DNA of 64,000 nucleotides from Antedon mediterranea (GCF_964355755.1 NC_092672.1:17792501-17856500); one strand, 5' to 3'. Positions 42,401-48,697 are shown, counted from the stretch's first letter. Translations and numbers: made by a program. The notes: generated from the sequence alone by a model not told the origin.

Positions 42401-45400
42401 TTTCTTCAGGTCACAATGGCATAATCGTTTTACTGTGCACAATATTCTAACGTATGACGTGCATGTGGTGTTGTATGACGTGCATGTAGTGTTGTATGAC
42501 GTGCATGTGGTGTTTGCACAGCGTGAAACCTAACTCGTCCATATAGTGACGAGTTGAAATCTAGTTATCATAAAGTTAATTCAGTGCACTTGAATGTGGA
42601 ATCATTGGTTGGACCTGTAAAGATAAATGTAAAACTATTAATAAAGATTCCACAAAATGATTATAATATTAATAGTACAATTTGATTAAGAACGTATATT
42701 TTAATGAATTTTAAATGTAGTTTATTTCCTTACATATTTAAATGAAACCATCTTACAATTCCAGTTGCTACTTTAGAAAGATAAACCATACTGATACTCC
42801 ATGGTCAGTTGCCTCATTTCTATTCGCAATACTGTAACTGTACTGGGAAAAAACAAGTTGCATATGTTTATTTTCTTGGGTGATAATTAATACTATTTTT
42901 TTCTGATTTTTATTCATACTGTACTGTGTACACTACATTTAACACTACCAAAACCAAGAACTAATTATAAAAGAAAAGCCTATCATATAGAGGTGCAAAA
43001 ATTTGGAATGAAATTAATGATGATCTTAAAAACCAATTCCTTATTAAAAAAACAAATTATGACAACTTTGTAAAGGTATAATGTGTATTTTAATGGAAGC
43101 AAAATATCTCTGGCAGTTTTATTTTTAATGTATTTATTAGTTATTAGGTGGTATCTCTCTCATCTAACTGGTACCGATTTGTTAGCACCTTTCGGTGTTG
43201 GGTTGTACCCGGCAGACCTTTTATAGGTACGCCGTCATATAGTTAGATATTGGTACCTAGTTCATCTAACCAAATGTCTCTGGGCTGTCGGTCTAATACA
43301 CTAACATAACACACGGCATACCAAACCGTGTCATACAACTACGATGAGATATAAATTGTTTTCTAAACAAGTAACGAAGAGAATTATTAAATACAAAATC
43401 TACTGGCAAAATGATTTGGCAACTACATTCCATGTGTCTCTGAAAAAATATGTCAACTAGATAATAAATGTTATTAAACCCTTTTACTCTTTCTTCACTT
43501 TCAACTGTACAATGTTTCTATAATTTGCTTCTTGTATTAATGTGTGCACTTTCATTGTATATGAAGTCTTTAGACTCTAGTTTACACTAAATACTATACA
43601 GTATGTTTTATCTCTTCAGACAGCCAACAAAACAGCAGAACTAACAGACGAAGAATTGGCTGCATTACATTATTATAGATTGTTTGAAGAAAAGGCTGTA
43701 CAAAAGAAACCAATAAATGAAGAGCTGGCCAGGTATTTTAAACATTTAATAAATGATATTGTATGTAATATTAATAAATTAAAATTAAAATTCTTATCCA
43801 AAGAGTGTAACCTGTAAATTTTCAGGAAGGGGAAAAAGAAGGATTTATTTTATCAACATGTTAAAAAAAAATAGGCTTTTATAAATACTAATTATTGTTT
43901 ATAATTTCAGTGAATTGAAACCTGATGTAGTTGACGACGAAGATGATGGTAATGAAGACGGAAAGAGAGCAATAACTTACCAAGTAATATTGTGTTTTTT
44001 AGTAGTATTCTATTCACTCTAACCTTAGAATTTGTATCCACAATCATAGGCAGATCCAGGGTTGGGCAGCAGGCCCAGATCCCTAAGTTTCGGCAATTTC
44101 AAAGATAGGACATAGATTGAGTTGAGCACTTTATTTTATCCCACAAGTTGAGCCGCCGCCAGAAAAACATTATTTTCTATGAAACGCCAAATGCTAACTT
44201 TCGCCGGTGCTTGTTTCTATTTAATAGAAGTCCTATTTTTATTTAATATTAGGGATAACGATGTATATTCAAAAGTTTATATATCACGGTTTTTAGTATA
44301 TCTTGTAGATTCCAAAATATAAGGCCTAAAACATCACCGAAAATGATCGTTTTAAGCCAAAAATGACGTAAACATGTTGCCCCCCTCATCAGGTGGCAGT
44401 TGTATGAACTAGGCATGTAACGCAAAATTTGGTCCGGGGCCAAAACTGGCCAGGTCGGATCGATTTTGGCGTTGAAACAGCCGCTAAAACAGGTCCGGCT
44501 AGGCCAAAACTAGTCCGGCCTTCAAAATCGCTTATTTAACCTTAAAAATGCCATAAGAAGCCTGGAAAAAGTACAAATGGTTGAAGTAAACTATGCTTAG
44601 AGTAAATATACTAAATATTGCCGTAAAATTGAAAAGAAATTATCGAAACGGAGAGATTAAAAATGTGCAAGAATAAATCGGCATTCGGTTCGGAATCTTC
44701 CATTATTCCATTGTAAAATTCGTATGATCAGAGCCATACATAAAGAGTTACGACATTGAAGATTAGAAGCCATTTTTGTGTCAAATAATTCGCACGCTGA
44801 GGGCATGCGCGTCTCTTTTGTATAGCGTTTTCCTGTAGTTCCATGCATTATTTTTAGATTTTGTTGTCAATGAAAAAACCCTTAGATTCCGTTTTTATTT
44901 TAGTAATTAATTTCATTAATGGTATTGATTTGTTAAAATATATATATATTTTTTATAATAACAAAAAAATATATGCTAGGGCTACGTGGAAGTTGGGATA
45001 CATCAAAGATTGAACCAATACAAAAAACACACAAATTCACCCCTTTTTATGCAGTATATGACTTTCTGTGTGTTTTTTACACAAAATACGCCGCCAACGT
45101 TATAAACATTCAGAGACTCGTTCATCATTTCATTTGTAATAATTTGCCTTTATTATTTAAATTTTGATGATACACTTTGCAGTATATTAACAAATATATC
45201 CCACCACTTTATTATTTTATTTAGTCATCAAAGCATGCATTATGAATTGAAAATATTACATAATTGTTGTTAATGGGACGTAGTTATGGGATGTTTTGTT
45301 CCAAAATTAACCAATCGTACGTAATAATGTACTAGCGCACGCGCGCACAATATTCTTTGGCGCAAGTACTTCTGTATGCTGTGCATGTCGATATTTCACC

Positions 45401-48400
45401 GTAAAATGTGCAATTACATTTTTTAAATATAAGAAAAAGTTGAAAGTATTTTGTTGCTCCTATACTTTTGAGACAAGTTTGACACATTTTGATCTGCATA
45501 TCACATGACTATAATCCAATGTCGTAACTCTTTATATATATGGCTCTGCGTATGATAAAGTAATAGCGCCCTCTGATTTTTTTCTTTTTTCTTTTGGGGG
45601 AGGGGGAAGGGGGATAAAAAAAGTAGTAAAAAAGGACTTTTCATATGCGTATGCATATATTTTGATTAAATAAGGTTTGATTATATATACTCACATATTT
45701 CCTCATTTTATCGTTTCAAATTAATACATTATCAGTATATCACTGGGCGGTGTAGAATTTGTGTTTAATAACATATAACTTTAACTTGCACTGAAGGGAT
45801 GAAAAAAGAGGGTTCTCATATAATATTATTTGTTGAATATTCCATTTTAATCCATTTTGAATTTTGCATCTTGATGTTTGATTTTGATAACGTCATCATA
45901 CCAATGATGTGTGTTTCATAATTTCACCTATGCTACACTGTACATAGTAAATACTGTATATATTGTATATGACACATACTAGGCACAACTCAGCACTATA
46001 ATAAGCGTATGCATCAGCTCATAGGATGGCAGTATTTTTGAAACACGCAAATGGCCTAAATCATGTTCTAAAATTGATCAAAACGTAATTTTAAGCATTT
46101 TAAAATGTTTGTGCGCAATTTCGCATGCAAGGCCCTGGTTAAGCTTACCATTTTTAATATGTTTACCTTAGTTGATGTATAGTGAATTTTATTGTCTTAA
46201 ATTACAGTATTTACTGTATAAAAATATAAACATAGTACAGGTTTATTACATTCTAACAATCAAATACAGTAGGCCTTATATTTAGGACTCATACATTCTG
46301 AATTAAATATATGAATTGTGTTTTGCAAGATTGAAATAAACCTATAGGCTAGTCAAATAATTCATTGTATATTGTACGTTCATACAACACACTTTTTGTA
46401 GGCGTGTTGAATATGCGTGTAATAGCCTGTTGTATAAACGCGTCCGTATCCATCCCATCCACGTTAGATGTGCAACAGCTTTTTTCAGCTGCGGTCCTGG
46501 GTTGCAGTGTAAAGATTTTTTTTAAAATTACAAATACTACCAGTAGGCCTAAATAATGATATTAGAGCGTAATAATTGAATTCTCAAAAGTTCATATTTT
46601 GGATAATTTTGAGAAAATGGCAAATTTAACCCTCTTATTTTTCGCTAAAACTTGATTACGACACTATAAGATGATGACGCAACCCACGCGTACACCAACC
46701 AGTGATATTATTAGAGCGTAATAAGTATTGAATTCTTAAAAGTTCATAACCTGGAGTGATAAAAAAAAACCTCTGTACTATAATTGTTTTACCATTTTTT
46801 TTTTTCGCTAAGACTATTACGAAACTTGTATTCATTCGTCGTATAGCCAAATTCGTGAATGTGGGAACCGGTCGTTTGACTGATGTCATTTGTCGATTTT
46901 TGATCTTTATTAATGTTAGTATTGCTACCCATATCGATTGTTATTATCGATGTTGTTTTATACTATTAATAATAAGAGGCCCTTGGTGGCCACTTGCACC
47001 CCAAAATGTGGACTGGAAAAAAAATAAGGCAGGTGTAATTTCTTACAAAGGAAAAAAAAATGATACTGATAGCAGTAATGACAACAACCTAAAATAATAA
47101 TACTAATAATAATTAACATTCCATATTTTATTATTAATCATTATTAAATACGCCCAAGACATATTCAGTTTGTACATAATAACTAAGATCTTAGATATAA
47201 TATAAAATTACTAGAGGGCGCTATTAGTTTTAAACGAACTGAACAACAGAATATCCCAAAAGCCGATTAGAGTTTCTTTAATTAGTGTTTCGATAATTTC
47301 TTTTCGTTTGTACGGTAATATTTAGTATATTTACTTTAAGCATAGTTTACTTTAACCATTTGAACTGTTTGCAGGCTTCTAGAAGAATAAATAAGAGATT
47401 TTAAAGGCCGGACCAGTTTTGGCCTAGCCGGACTTGTTTTAGCGGCTGTTTCAACGCCAAAATCTATCCGACCGGATCAGTTTTTGCGCTTGATTACGAT
47501 CAAAATGATGTAAATAATTACATAAAATCACCTTTTTTTTAGTACAAAATATTTTGTGTATTAACATTGTAAAATTCAATAATATTAAAAGATAGTAAAT
47601 AAAAAATAATTATTTAACCTCATTCGAAGAATGTTAATACTCTATTAGTCCTGAGTAAGAGACAACGTGATTTTACGTGGTAAGCCTACACGCGAGAAAA
47701 ATATTAATATGAGTGCACTGAATTTTTACATTAAAAGATTAAAAACAAATTATTAAATATGACTACTTTCCTTTGCTGTGTTGTTATGGCAGTTCAAACC
47801 AACATAATTGTAGTATGTATTTATTTTCATGACACAATAAACCTAAAGACCATGAACTTATGTACTAGGACACCACTCTAATCACTACATGAAATGTCGT
47901 AAAAGACACACTGGGCATTTCATAGAAATTATCAGCGGCTCAACTTGTCTGCGGACCAACCGGTCATATGCCGCATGCTGTACAGTAAAGTAGGCAAACA
48001 CGGCAGCCTTTTTAACTACAATCTACGTATTTGGGGGTCAATTTAGGGTCAACCTAGATTTTACGAATCCCGTACATAAAAAGTAGGTTCTACTGTATAG
48101 CTAAAAAATATGTTTTGTTGAGATCTTCATACAATCTATACATCTCTTATTGATTATCATAATTCTTCCATCTTTAGGTGAAACGTTATTTTTTTTAAAT
48201 AAGGTTCTTTACTTTTACTATGTTTCTCCTAATAAGATTAATTTTAAGGACTTGCGTGTTGCATATCATAGGTACGTATCCAACCAAAATTATATTACGG
48301 TCATTCTTCACAAAATATACTTGTATTTACAGATGTCAAAAAATAAAGGTCTGACAGTAAAGAAAAAGAAAGAACAGAGGAACCCAAGAGTTAAACATAG

Positions 48401-48697
48401 AATGAAATTCAGAAGAGCAAAAATAAGAAGAAAAGGTCAGGTAAGGTCAAACAAGCGTATAATTTGATATTTTATGGTTAAGAATTATTGTGTACATCAA
48501 AGAATGTACTAGTAATGTTGTCAAAGTATTTAGTATTAGATTGGTATAGATAAATCCCTAATAAAAATTTGTTATAACATTTGCTTGTTTAATGATGATT
48601 TTTGTAGGTTAGAGAACCAACAACAGAAAAGAAGAGGTACAGTGGAGAAGCCTCTGGAATTCGATCTGCTGTCATTAAGAGTGTTAAGATACGATAA
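3292..48697 (+). CDS. UTP3: UTP3/SAS10, small-subunit processome protein (11 exons, 5' tip missing)
   Basis: Exons seen: 3292-3478, 10434-10647, 13770-13882, 19296-19427, 28444-28556, 28795-28891, 40041-40241, 43620-43732, 43911-43983, 48333-48440, 48608-48697. All ten junctions are GT-AG and phase-compatible (0,1,0,0,2,0,0,2,0,0), giving 1441 coding nt, about 479 residues to a TAA stop. Order: acidic N-terminus, Sas10/Utp3/C1D domain (about residues 210-310), charged linker, Sas10 C-terminal domain with NPRVKHRMKFRRAKIRRKGQ and YSGEASGIRSAV. In the family this nucleolar protein belongs to the U3 processome that matures 18S rRNA. Length matches the human protein (479 aa by recall), whose gene I recall as intronless. 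The first exon must end in phase 2 and supply only a few residues; I could not place it, so it may lie left of the window. A possible AATAAA signal is at 49010-49015. Confidence 0.93.
4146..7066 (+). pseudogene. Decayed copy of an uncharacterised nuclease-like mobile gene family
   Basis: One long protein is recognisable across three frames. Segments: 4153-4529 (YPPIIEAPPSDMSTVYTT, FDQQLYAIA), 4530-5790 (NLGGFHTMATFTACIGKI, HRAVRGLTFVYEAL, IRAEREGDWKLHIC, ARWGTLYSLEMINSLP, TPGTFKGIWTDM), 5802-6240 (VHLVFDRYDDEQTPKDEERD), 6247-6590 (SSTHTEADTRML, VQSPDTDVLVLLTHY), 6590-6800 (LPAAHSLTGCDTISSLFGVG), 6800-7060 (PPCEASF). Frames change near 4530, 5795, 6240, 6590, 6800 and 7000, with in-frame stops near 4285, 4350 and 5453. 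I recall many uncharacterised multi-copy proteins of this kind in marine invertebrate genomes. The Asp / Glu-x-Asp / Asp-x-Asp / Asp pattern in its second half resembles PIN/FEN-type nucleases, an inference. It is surely non-functional. Confidence 0.72.
7450..7790. repeat. Dispersed element with TAGATGGTACGC hairpin end (copy 1)
   Basis: This stretch reappears in inverse orientation at about 63660-63975, with shared words such as ACAAATTGGGTTTGTTTAAA, CTGCGGTACGTACAT and GAGAACCATCTGTGG. It ends in a hairpin, CTAGATGGTA...TACCATCTAG. Likely a non-autonomous DNA element. Confidence 0.65.
8069..8080 (+). other. Putative primer-binding site of an LTR element
   Basis: TGGTGTCAGAAG follows a segment ending in CA that contains AATAAA near 7992, as at the end of an LTR, and precedes the gag start at 8104. 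The left limit of the LTR is not determined. Confidence 0.4.
8104..10004 (+). pseudogene. Ty3/gypsy-type gag relic, interrupted
   Basis: The frame opens at ATG 8104 (TATAWAKWKQHFDLYL), shifts near 8250, continues in 8334-8687 with capsid-like KFDGYFEPKKLIKKYVTNFQ and QEESLADYITEIRELAKHCG, is split by the 8697-9642 insertion, and resumes from 9652 with a nucleocapsid region to a stop near 10004. Two zinc knuckles are visible: a degenerate CQKCGNQNSKRNC and a canonical CRYCNKVGHYARC (CX2CX4HX4C). No protease, reverse transcriptase or integrase follows, so this is a gag-only remnant. Gag proteins of such elements package their RNA. Confidence 0.75.
8697..9642. mobile_element. 946-bp non-autonomous DNA element with 9-bp target duplication
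   Basis: Flanked by ACATTTGGA at 8688-8696 and 9643-9651. The termini are TAGACTTGCTCCAAGTCTG and, inverted, TAGTCTGGGCTACAGACG; each can fold into its own hairpin. A second copy starts at 55688. It carries no coding capacity. The target length suggests a Mutator- or hAT-like mobiliser. Confidence 0.85.
10240..10378 (+). repeat. LINE/SINE-like 3' end with AATAAA and TTCAAA tail
   Basis: T-rich sequence ending AAATAAAGAAATTCAAAAAAATTCAAA, resembling the 3' end of a non-LTR element, just upstream of UTP3 exon b. Family not recognised. Confidence 0.3.
10434..10647 (+). CDS. UTP3: UTP3 exon b (acidic, SWG motif)
   Basis: The acceptor is CTTTTAATAAG and the donor CTG|GTAAGC (phase 1). The 71 codons are strongly acidic (VLSLDSEDEDDYEAQLMAIK) and end with KSWGTHKKSFYHTDY, matching the SWGQRKKLYYDTDY segment of vertebrate UTP3. 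Confidence 0.92.
10690..11600 (+). repeat. Dispersed ~0.9-kb repeat, copy 1 of 3
   Basis: Shares long blocks with 29460-30200 (same strand) and 31290-31990 (opposite strand), for example GTCATCGCCTTTAGAA, the GGACAATGCAAATCAACAAT block, and TAATCCTACCTTGG with GTTAGCGAATTATAA in the two later copies. Non-coding. Confidence 0.7.
11761..12372 (+). repeat. Dispersed repeat with CTGGGGTAACACTAAC end, copy 1
   Basis: Starts CTGGGGTAACACTAACATTT and ends GTCAGTGCGAGCCCAG, imperfect inverted termini (12 of 16 match). The inside repeats GCCAAAATGGCTAAAG words. A second copy spans 23103-24690. Confidence 0.65.
12380..13769. other. UTP3 intron, no recognised feature
   Basis: AT-rich intron sequence. 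A short inverted pair, GACGTTTCG at 12859 and CGAAACGTC at 12886, could be a scrap of a Penelope terminus. No exon seen. Confidence 0.4.
13770..13882 (+). CDS. UTP3: UTP3 exon c (Glu-rich segment)
   Basis: It completes the phase-1 codon of the previous exon as Gly and reads LSDEEEEQAEEEKEALAIQQ, then DEEDFAMDLFK. The corresponding human segment is the EEEEAQIIQRRLAQALQEDDF region. The donor is AAA|GTAAGT; the acceptor (GAAG|GT) has a poor pyrimidine tract, but the phase is right. Confidence 0.88.
13991..14280 (+). repeat. Dispersed repeat family D, copy 1
   Basis: Shares GGTCCAGAGAATTTGACTTC, ATTGGTTTAGGGTGG, TAATAGGTCCTTAAATCTTG and neighbouring words with 51944-52185 and 60250-60375. Non-coding and diverged. 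Confidence 0.65.
14345..14715. mobile_element. 371-bp hAT-like MITE
   Basis: Flanked by an exact 8-bp duplication TTATCCTA (14337-14344 and 14716-14723). The termini are CACCTGCCAACT and, inverted, TATACCTGCCAACT. No coding capacity; it lies in UTP3 intron c/d. Confidence 0.82.
14985..15065 (+). repeat. Short tandem GTTTATTCGAGGGAGG-like motif
   Basis: Three diverged copies of a ~22-bp unit (GCGTTTATTCAAGGAAGGT, GTTTATTCGAGGGAGGAG, GTTTATTTGTGGATGG). Related words occur at 16520-16640 and near 61790. Confidence 0.5.
15066..16285. other. UTP3 intron, no recognised feature
   Basis: Low-complexity A/T tracts and scattered TAGGCCTA words; nothing that supports a gene or a known element. Confidence 0.4.
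16286..16328. repeat. Imperfect palindrome CTAGAGGG...CCCCTCTAG
   Basis: CTAGAGGGTGAGC is followed after TCGCTTC by GCTTGCTCCCCTCTAG, a hairpin similar to the TAGATGG hairpins at 7.7 and 63.7 kb. Probably a MITE terminus. Confidence 0.5.
16577..16588 (+). repeat. 12-G homopolymer
   Basis: An uninterrupted G run in a GA-rich repeat; its exact length is error-prone. Confidence 0.85.
16758..17030 (+). repeat. Tandem duplication, ~151-bp period, two copies
   Basis: CAGACATCTCGGTCCTAACG begins at about 16760 and again at 16911, each followed by CAGATAGCCTACAGTTATTC and a shared tail with TTTTAAACAAAATGTCTTAT. Few differences separate the copies, so it is recent. Confidence 0.85.
17031..18680. 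other. UTP3 intron, no recognised feature
   Basis: Intron c/d sequence without exon-like conservation or identifiable element ends. Confidence 0.4.
18690..19075 (+). repeat. Degenerate minisatellite with GATCC/AATCC words
   Basis: GTTCATTCAGAATTTGC recurs at 18720 and 18857, followed by CGGTTGG. AAATCCC or GATCCC words recur every ~15-40 bp up to 19065, suggesting an old tandem array. Confidence 0.6.
19296..19427 (+). CDS. UTP3: UTP3 exon d (start of Sas10/Utp3/C1D domain)
   Basis: Exactly 44 codons, phase 0 at both ends, acceptor TCTCGTACAG and donor AAG|GTAAGC. It reads IVKDLSKISKKEKLQHLEKD and SPELFLLIEEFKTK, matching VVKDLAKVSVKEKLKMLRKE and SPELLELIEDLKVK of the human protein. Confidence 0.95.
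20136..20944 (+). repeat. Left arm of a 5.6-kb inverted-repeat structure
   Basis: Starts TTAGACCGGCAGCCCGGAGA. It is inverted relative to 24837-25704. It contains about 2.5 tandem units of ~153 bp around CTAGAGACCCCCCTT and TTAGATATTGTAGATACC. Confidence 0.85.
20960..22640 (-). pseudogene. Penelope-like element relic (RT and GIY-YIG pieces)
   Basis: Pieces in coding order on the minus strand: an N-terminal piece at 22424-22630 (DFLKERKNVFPEDLNSAP), RT at 21782-21964 (YFLPKIHKAGNPGRPIILGN, GTATEKISEYGDD), thumb and linker at 21249-21720 (THPTIKFTATKS in one frame, VPLVTTYRPRLPPL in another), and GIY-YIG endonuclease at 20960-21126 (IYLIYCNICGKQYVGET). The catalytic RT core is missing between the RT and thumb pieces, and frames change several times. 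Penelope-like elements pair an RT related to telomerase with a GIY-YIG nuclease. This copy is dead and sits inside the inverted-repeat arms. Confidence 0.85.
22640..23100. other. Probable Penelope 5' remainder and TA-rich spacer
   Basis: Continues from the N-terminal Penelope piece without a readable frame and ends in TA microsatellite (23075-23103), where the next repeat begins. Confidence 0.35.
23103..24690 (+). repeat. Dispersed repeat with CTGGGGTARCACTAAC end, copy 2
   Basis: Matches 11761-12372 at both ends, but about 970 bp of unrelated sequence (about 23600-24580) is inserted in it. The insert includes CpG-bearing sequence with no recognised gene. Confidence 0.6.
24837..25704 (-). 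repeat. Right arm of the 5.6-kb inverted-repeat structure
   Basis: Reverse complement of the left arm, ending CTGCCGGTCTAA. It keeps about 110 bp absent from the left arm (25335-25440) and holds three ~153-bp tandem units. A shortened third copy is at 43145-43293. Confidence 0.85.
25416..25430 (+). repeat. 15-G homopolymer
   Basis: An uninterrupted G run inside the right arm; length uncertain in any assembly. Confidence 0.85.
25770..26560 (-). pseudogene. Second Penelope-like element, 3' part with GIY-YIG
   Basis: Minus-strand pieces: 26056-26277 (CSNCIYEIGCKNCDHTYMGE, LAEHQAEFKK) is the GIY-YIG start, and 25800-26040 (HVINWEEPKILGKEHDKKSR, IREAIDIRRRG, YLLSHVYDPLL) its C-terminal half in another frame. 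Upstream thumb sequence up to 26560 is frame-broken. It differs from the 21-kb relic and so represents another lineage. CTGACGAAGTCTCTCGAA near 25790 resembles a degraded hammerhead core. Confidence 0.8.
27190..27610 (+). repeat. Diverged ~115-bp tandem segments
   Basis: GTCAAAGGTCA recurs at 27281 and 27402 with similar downstream text (TTTCCAGTCATTTGTTTTGA and TTTCCGGTCATTTTTGGATGA), indicating two to three old tandem copies. Related to family D by its GACCGGAAA-like words. Confidence 0.5.
28120..28290 (-). mobile_element. tRNA-derived SINE fragment
   Basis: The minus strand carries CTCAATGGTCTAGAGGTGTG (A-box-like) and CTGGAGGTCGTGGGTGTGGT (B-box-like), spaced as in a tRNA. It resembles the fragment at 49.7 kb. 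Confidence 0.45.
28360..28420 (-). mobile_element. tRNA-derived SINE fragment (B-box part)
   Basis: The minus strand reads CTGGCTGATCTGGAGGTCAT followed by GGTTTGAGTCTC, the B-box half of the same SINE type, directly upstream of UTP3 exon e. Confidence 0.4.
28444..28556 (+). CDS. UTP3: UTP3 exon e (C1D-like helix)
   Basis: This short exon was found by looking for the segment missing between exons d and f. The acceptor is TTTGTATTTCTAG and the donor CTCAA|GTATGT (phase 2). It contains LHPLLCMVKSRCIPSGESA and VYITTKFHLYL, aligned without gaps over 38 residues with the human LEPLLELVEQGIIPPG...KYNLYLN segment. The split codon AA+C gives the conserved Asn before Tyr-Cys. Confidence 0.92.
28795..28891 (+). 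CDS. UTP3: UTP3 exon f (C1D-like helix)
   Basis: The acceptor follows a long T tract (TTTTTTTTCATCAG); the donor is AAT|GTATGT. It encodes YCMNVSLYLALKAKQV and NHPILTRILAYKN, aligned with YCSNISFYLILKARRV and GHPVIERLVTYRN in human UTP3. Confidence 0.95.
29460..30200 (+). repeat. Dispersed ~0.9-kb repeat, copy 2
   Basis: Same orientation as the 10.7-kb copy and inverted relative to 31290-31990. The right part (TTAATTACGGTCTTCTGTCG, ACTATATTTAGAATG) is shared with the inverted copy. Confidence 0.75.
30319..32456. mobile_element. 2.1-kb DNA element with 16-bp perfect inverted termini
   Basis: Both ends read CAGGGCTGCAAATTAA inward, and CAGTA flanks each side (30314-30318 and 32457-32461). The 5-bp duplication and CAGGG ends suggest a hAT-type (hAT5-like) non-autonomous element. 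Sub-terminal GTCGCATTTGCGACC palindromic words follow the left end. It contains the inverted copy of the 0.9-kb repeat. Confidence 0.72.
31290..31990 (-). repeat. Dispersed ~0.9-kb repeat, copy 3 (inverted)
   Basis: Reverse complement of copies 1 and 2. With copy 2 it forms a long hairpin-capable pair with about 1.1 kb between. Confidence 0.75.
32580..33270. other. UTP3 intron, no recognised feature
   Basis: A-rich sequence, then a small unique segment. The open frames at 32843-33242 overlap on both strands and show no family signature. Confidence 0.35.
33738..34605 (+). repeat. Diverged tandem duplication of ~490 bp
   Basis: TATCAAATTGGCCAGAATTG (33738) recurs as TATCAAATTGACCAGAATTG (34226). 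GGGGCTGGGAGTTTG and AAATTAGATATTTTA blocks also recur in order, so two copies lie side by side next to the gypsy relic. Confidence 0.7.
34575..36890 (-). pseudogene. Ty3/gypsy retrotransposon pol relic
   Basis: In coding order on the minus strand: a protease-RT linker at 36640-36830 (VLPLIVVRM, LLGRTWLEVIKLDW); RT at 36021-36458 (WATPLVCISKADGRVRVCGD, FSKIDLKCACQQLVL); RNase H at 35414-35803 (LELYTDASPYGVSAVICHV, IRTDHKPLERIL); integrase at 34575-35130 with a zinc-binding part (HPGIVRMKEIA, CQACHQTQ) and the D-D-E core (HIDYAQKDKRDYIVVVDD, LVSDIGPQFVSDEF, SNGAAEHYV). Frames break repeatedly; the YxDD box is degraded and RT sequence around it is deleted. No LTRs recognised. The 3' side ends at the 34.2-kb repeat and the 5' side at a TTAA insertion. 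Confidence 0.88.
36895..38484. mobile_element. 1.59-kb TTAA element (Kolobok/piggyBac-like, non-autonomous)
   Basis: Flanked by TTAA at 36891-36894 and 38485-38488. The termini AGGGGGATTCTGGGTTTAAA and, inverted, AGGGGGGTTCCGGGTTTAAA match at 18 of 20 positions. No transposase-like frame inside. It interrupts sequence that continues into the gypsy relic. Confidence 0.85.
38505..38798 (-). pseudogene. Short coiled-coil ORF, perhaps retroelement-derived
   Basis: 97 codons with a heptad-like hydrophobic pattern (IENTNTMLHKMDKLCDKLGN, AEAIVSDLEDKN). It lies just across the TTAA element from the gypsy pol relic, on the same strand and in the upstream position where gag would be expected. No zinc knuckle or other signature is visible; the assignment is inference. 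Confidence 0.3.
38820..40040. other. UTP3 intron, no recognised feature
   Basis: Mostly unique AT-rich intron sequence. The 103-codon frame at 38943-39254 has no family signature. Confidence 0.4.
40041..40241 (+). CDS. UTP3: UTP3 exon g (end of C1D domain and linker)
   Basis: 67 codons, phase 0 at both ends. It begins LIQELKPIDEQLSGDIEMLV, matching LINKLSVVDQKLSSEIRHLL, then runs into a Lys/Asp-rich linker. Acceptor ATTTTTTAAG, donor AAG|GTAACA. Confidence 0.93.
40395..40576 (+). repeat. LINE-like 3' end with (TTGAA)n tail
   Basis: Ends in CAATAAAGTTTATTGAATTG followed by further TTGAA units, a typical 3' tail of CR1-type LINEs. Confidence 0.45.
40580..42445. other. UTP3 intron, no gene seen
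   Basis: CpG-bearing fragments alternate with AT-rich text. Words such as CACCTATTCTGCACTGTATG near 42300 recur, diverged, near 45930 (CACCTATGCTACACTGTACA), so part of it is dispersed repeat. Confidence 0.4.
42452..42514 (+). repeat. Three tandem 21-bp units GTATGACGTGCATGTGGTGT
   Basis: Three almost identical 21-mers, each containing TGACGT; one A/G difference separates the middle unit. Next to the run is GCACAATATTCTAAC. Confidence 0.9.
42960..43080 (+). pseudogene. LINE reverse-transcriptase C-terminal scrap
   Basis: One frame reads RGAKIWNEINDDLKNQFLIK, the GxKLWNxLPxxLK-type motif at the C-terminus of many LINE reverse transcriptases, with a stop at about 43080. Confidence 0.55.
43145..43293 (-). 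repeat. Shortened copy of the 20.1/25.7-kb arm terminus
   Basis: Contains GGTGGTATCTCTCTCATCTA, TAGATATTGGTACCTAG and CATCTAACCAAATGTCTCTG and ends CTGTCGGTCTAA, matching the outer part of the right arm with internal deletions. Confidence 0.75.
43620..43732 (+). CDS. UTP3: UTP3 exon h (linker helix)
   Basis: Acceptor TTATCTCTTCAG, donor CCAG|GTATTT (phase 2). It contains TDEELAALHYYRLFEEKAVQ, corresponding to the DEKAKLKYYKEIEDRQ helix of the human protein. Confidence 0.9.
43911..43983 (+). CDS. UTP3: UTP3 exon i (KRAITYQ motif)
   Basis: A 73-nt exon. The split codon AG+T gives Ser. It encodes an acidic run followed by GKRAITYQ, which is invariant with the human KRAITYQIAKNRGLT junction. 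Donor CAA|GTAATA. Confidence 0.92.
44421..47487. mobile_element. 3.1-kb element with long inverted ends
   Basis: Left 44421-44660 and right 47270-47487 are inverted copies: GATTTTGGCGTTGAAACAGC with GCTGTTTCAACGCCAAAATC, and AGTAAACTATGCTTA with TAAGCATAGTTTACTTT. The interior has a ~190-bp duplication (46556-46800, TATTAGAGCGTAATAA) and a Penelope scrap (45690-45800). No transposase seen; the target duplication is not resolved. Confidence 0.75.
48333..48440 (+). CDS. UTP3: UTP3 exon j (Sas10 C-terminal domain)
   Basis: 36 codons with KNKGLTVKKKKEQRNPRVKH and MKFRRAKIRRKGQ, the hallmark of the Sas10 C-terminal domain. Acceptor TTGTATTTACAG, donor CAG|GTAAGG. The open frame upstream of 48333 is intron. 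Confidence 0.96.
48608..48697 (+). CDS. UTP3: UTP3 terminal exon k
   Basis: Acceptor GATTTTTGTAG. 29 codons containing KKRYSGEASGIRSAVIKSVK, then TAA at 48695-48697. It matches the human C-terminus QRYSGELSGIRAGVKKSIKLK. Confidence 0.96.
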   Translation, partial: VREPTTEKKRYSGEASGIRSAVIKSVKIR

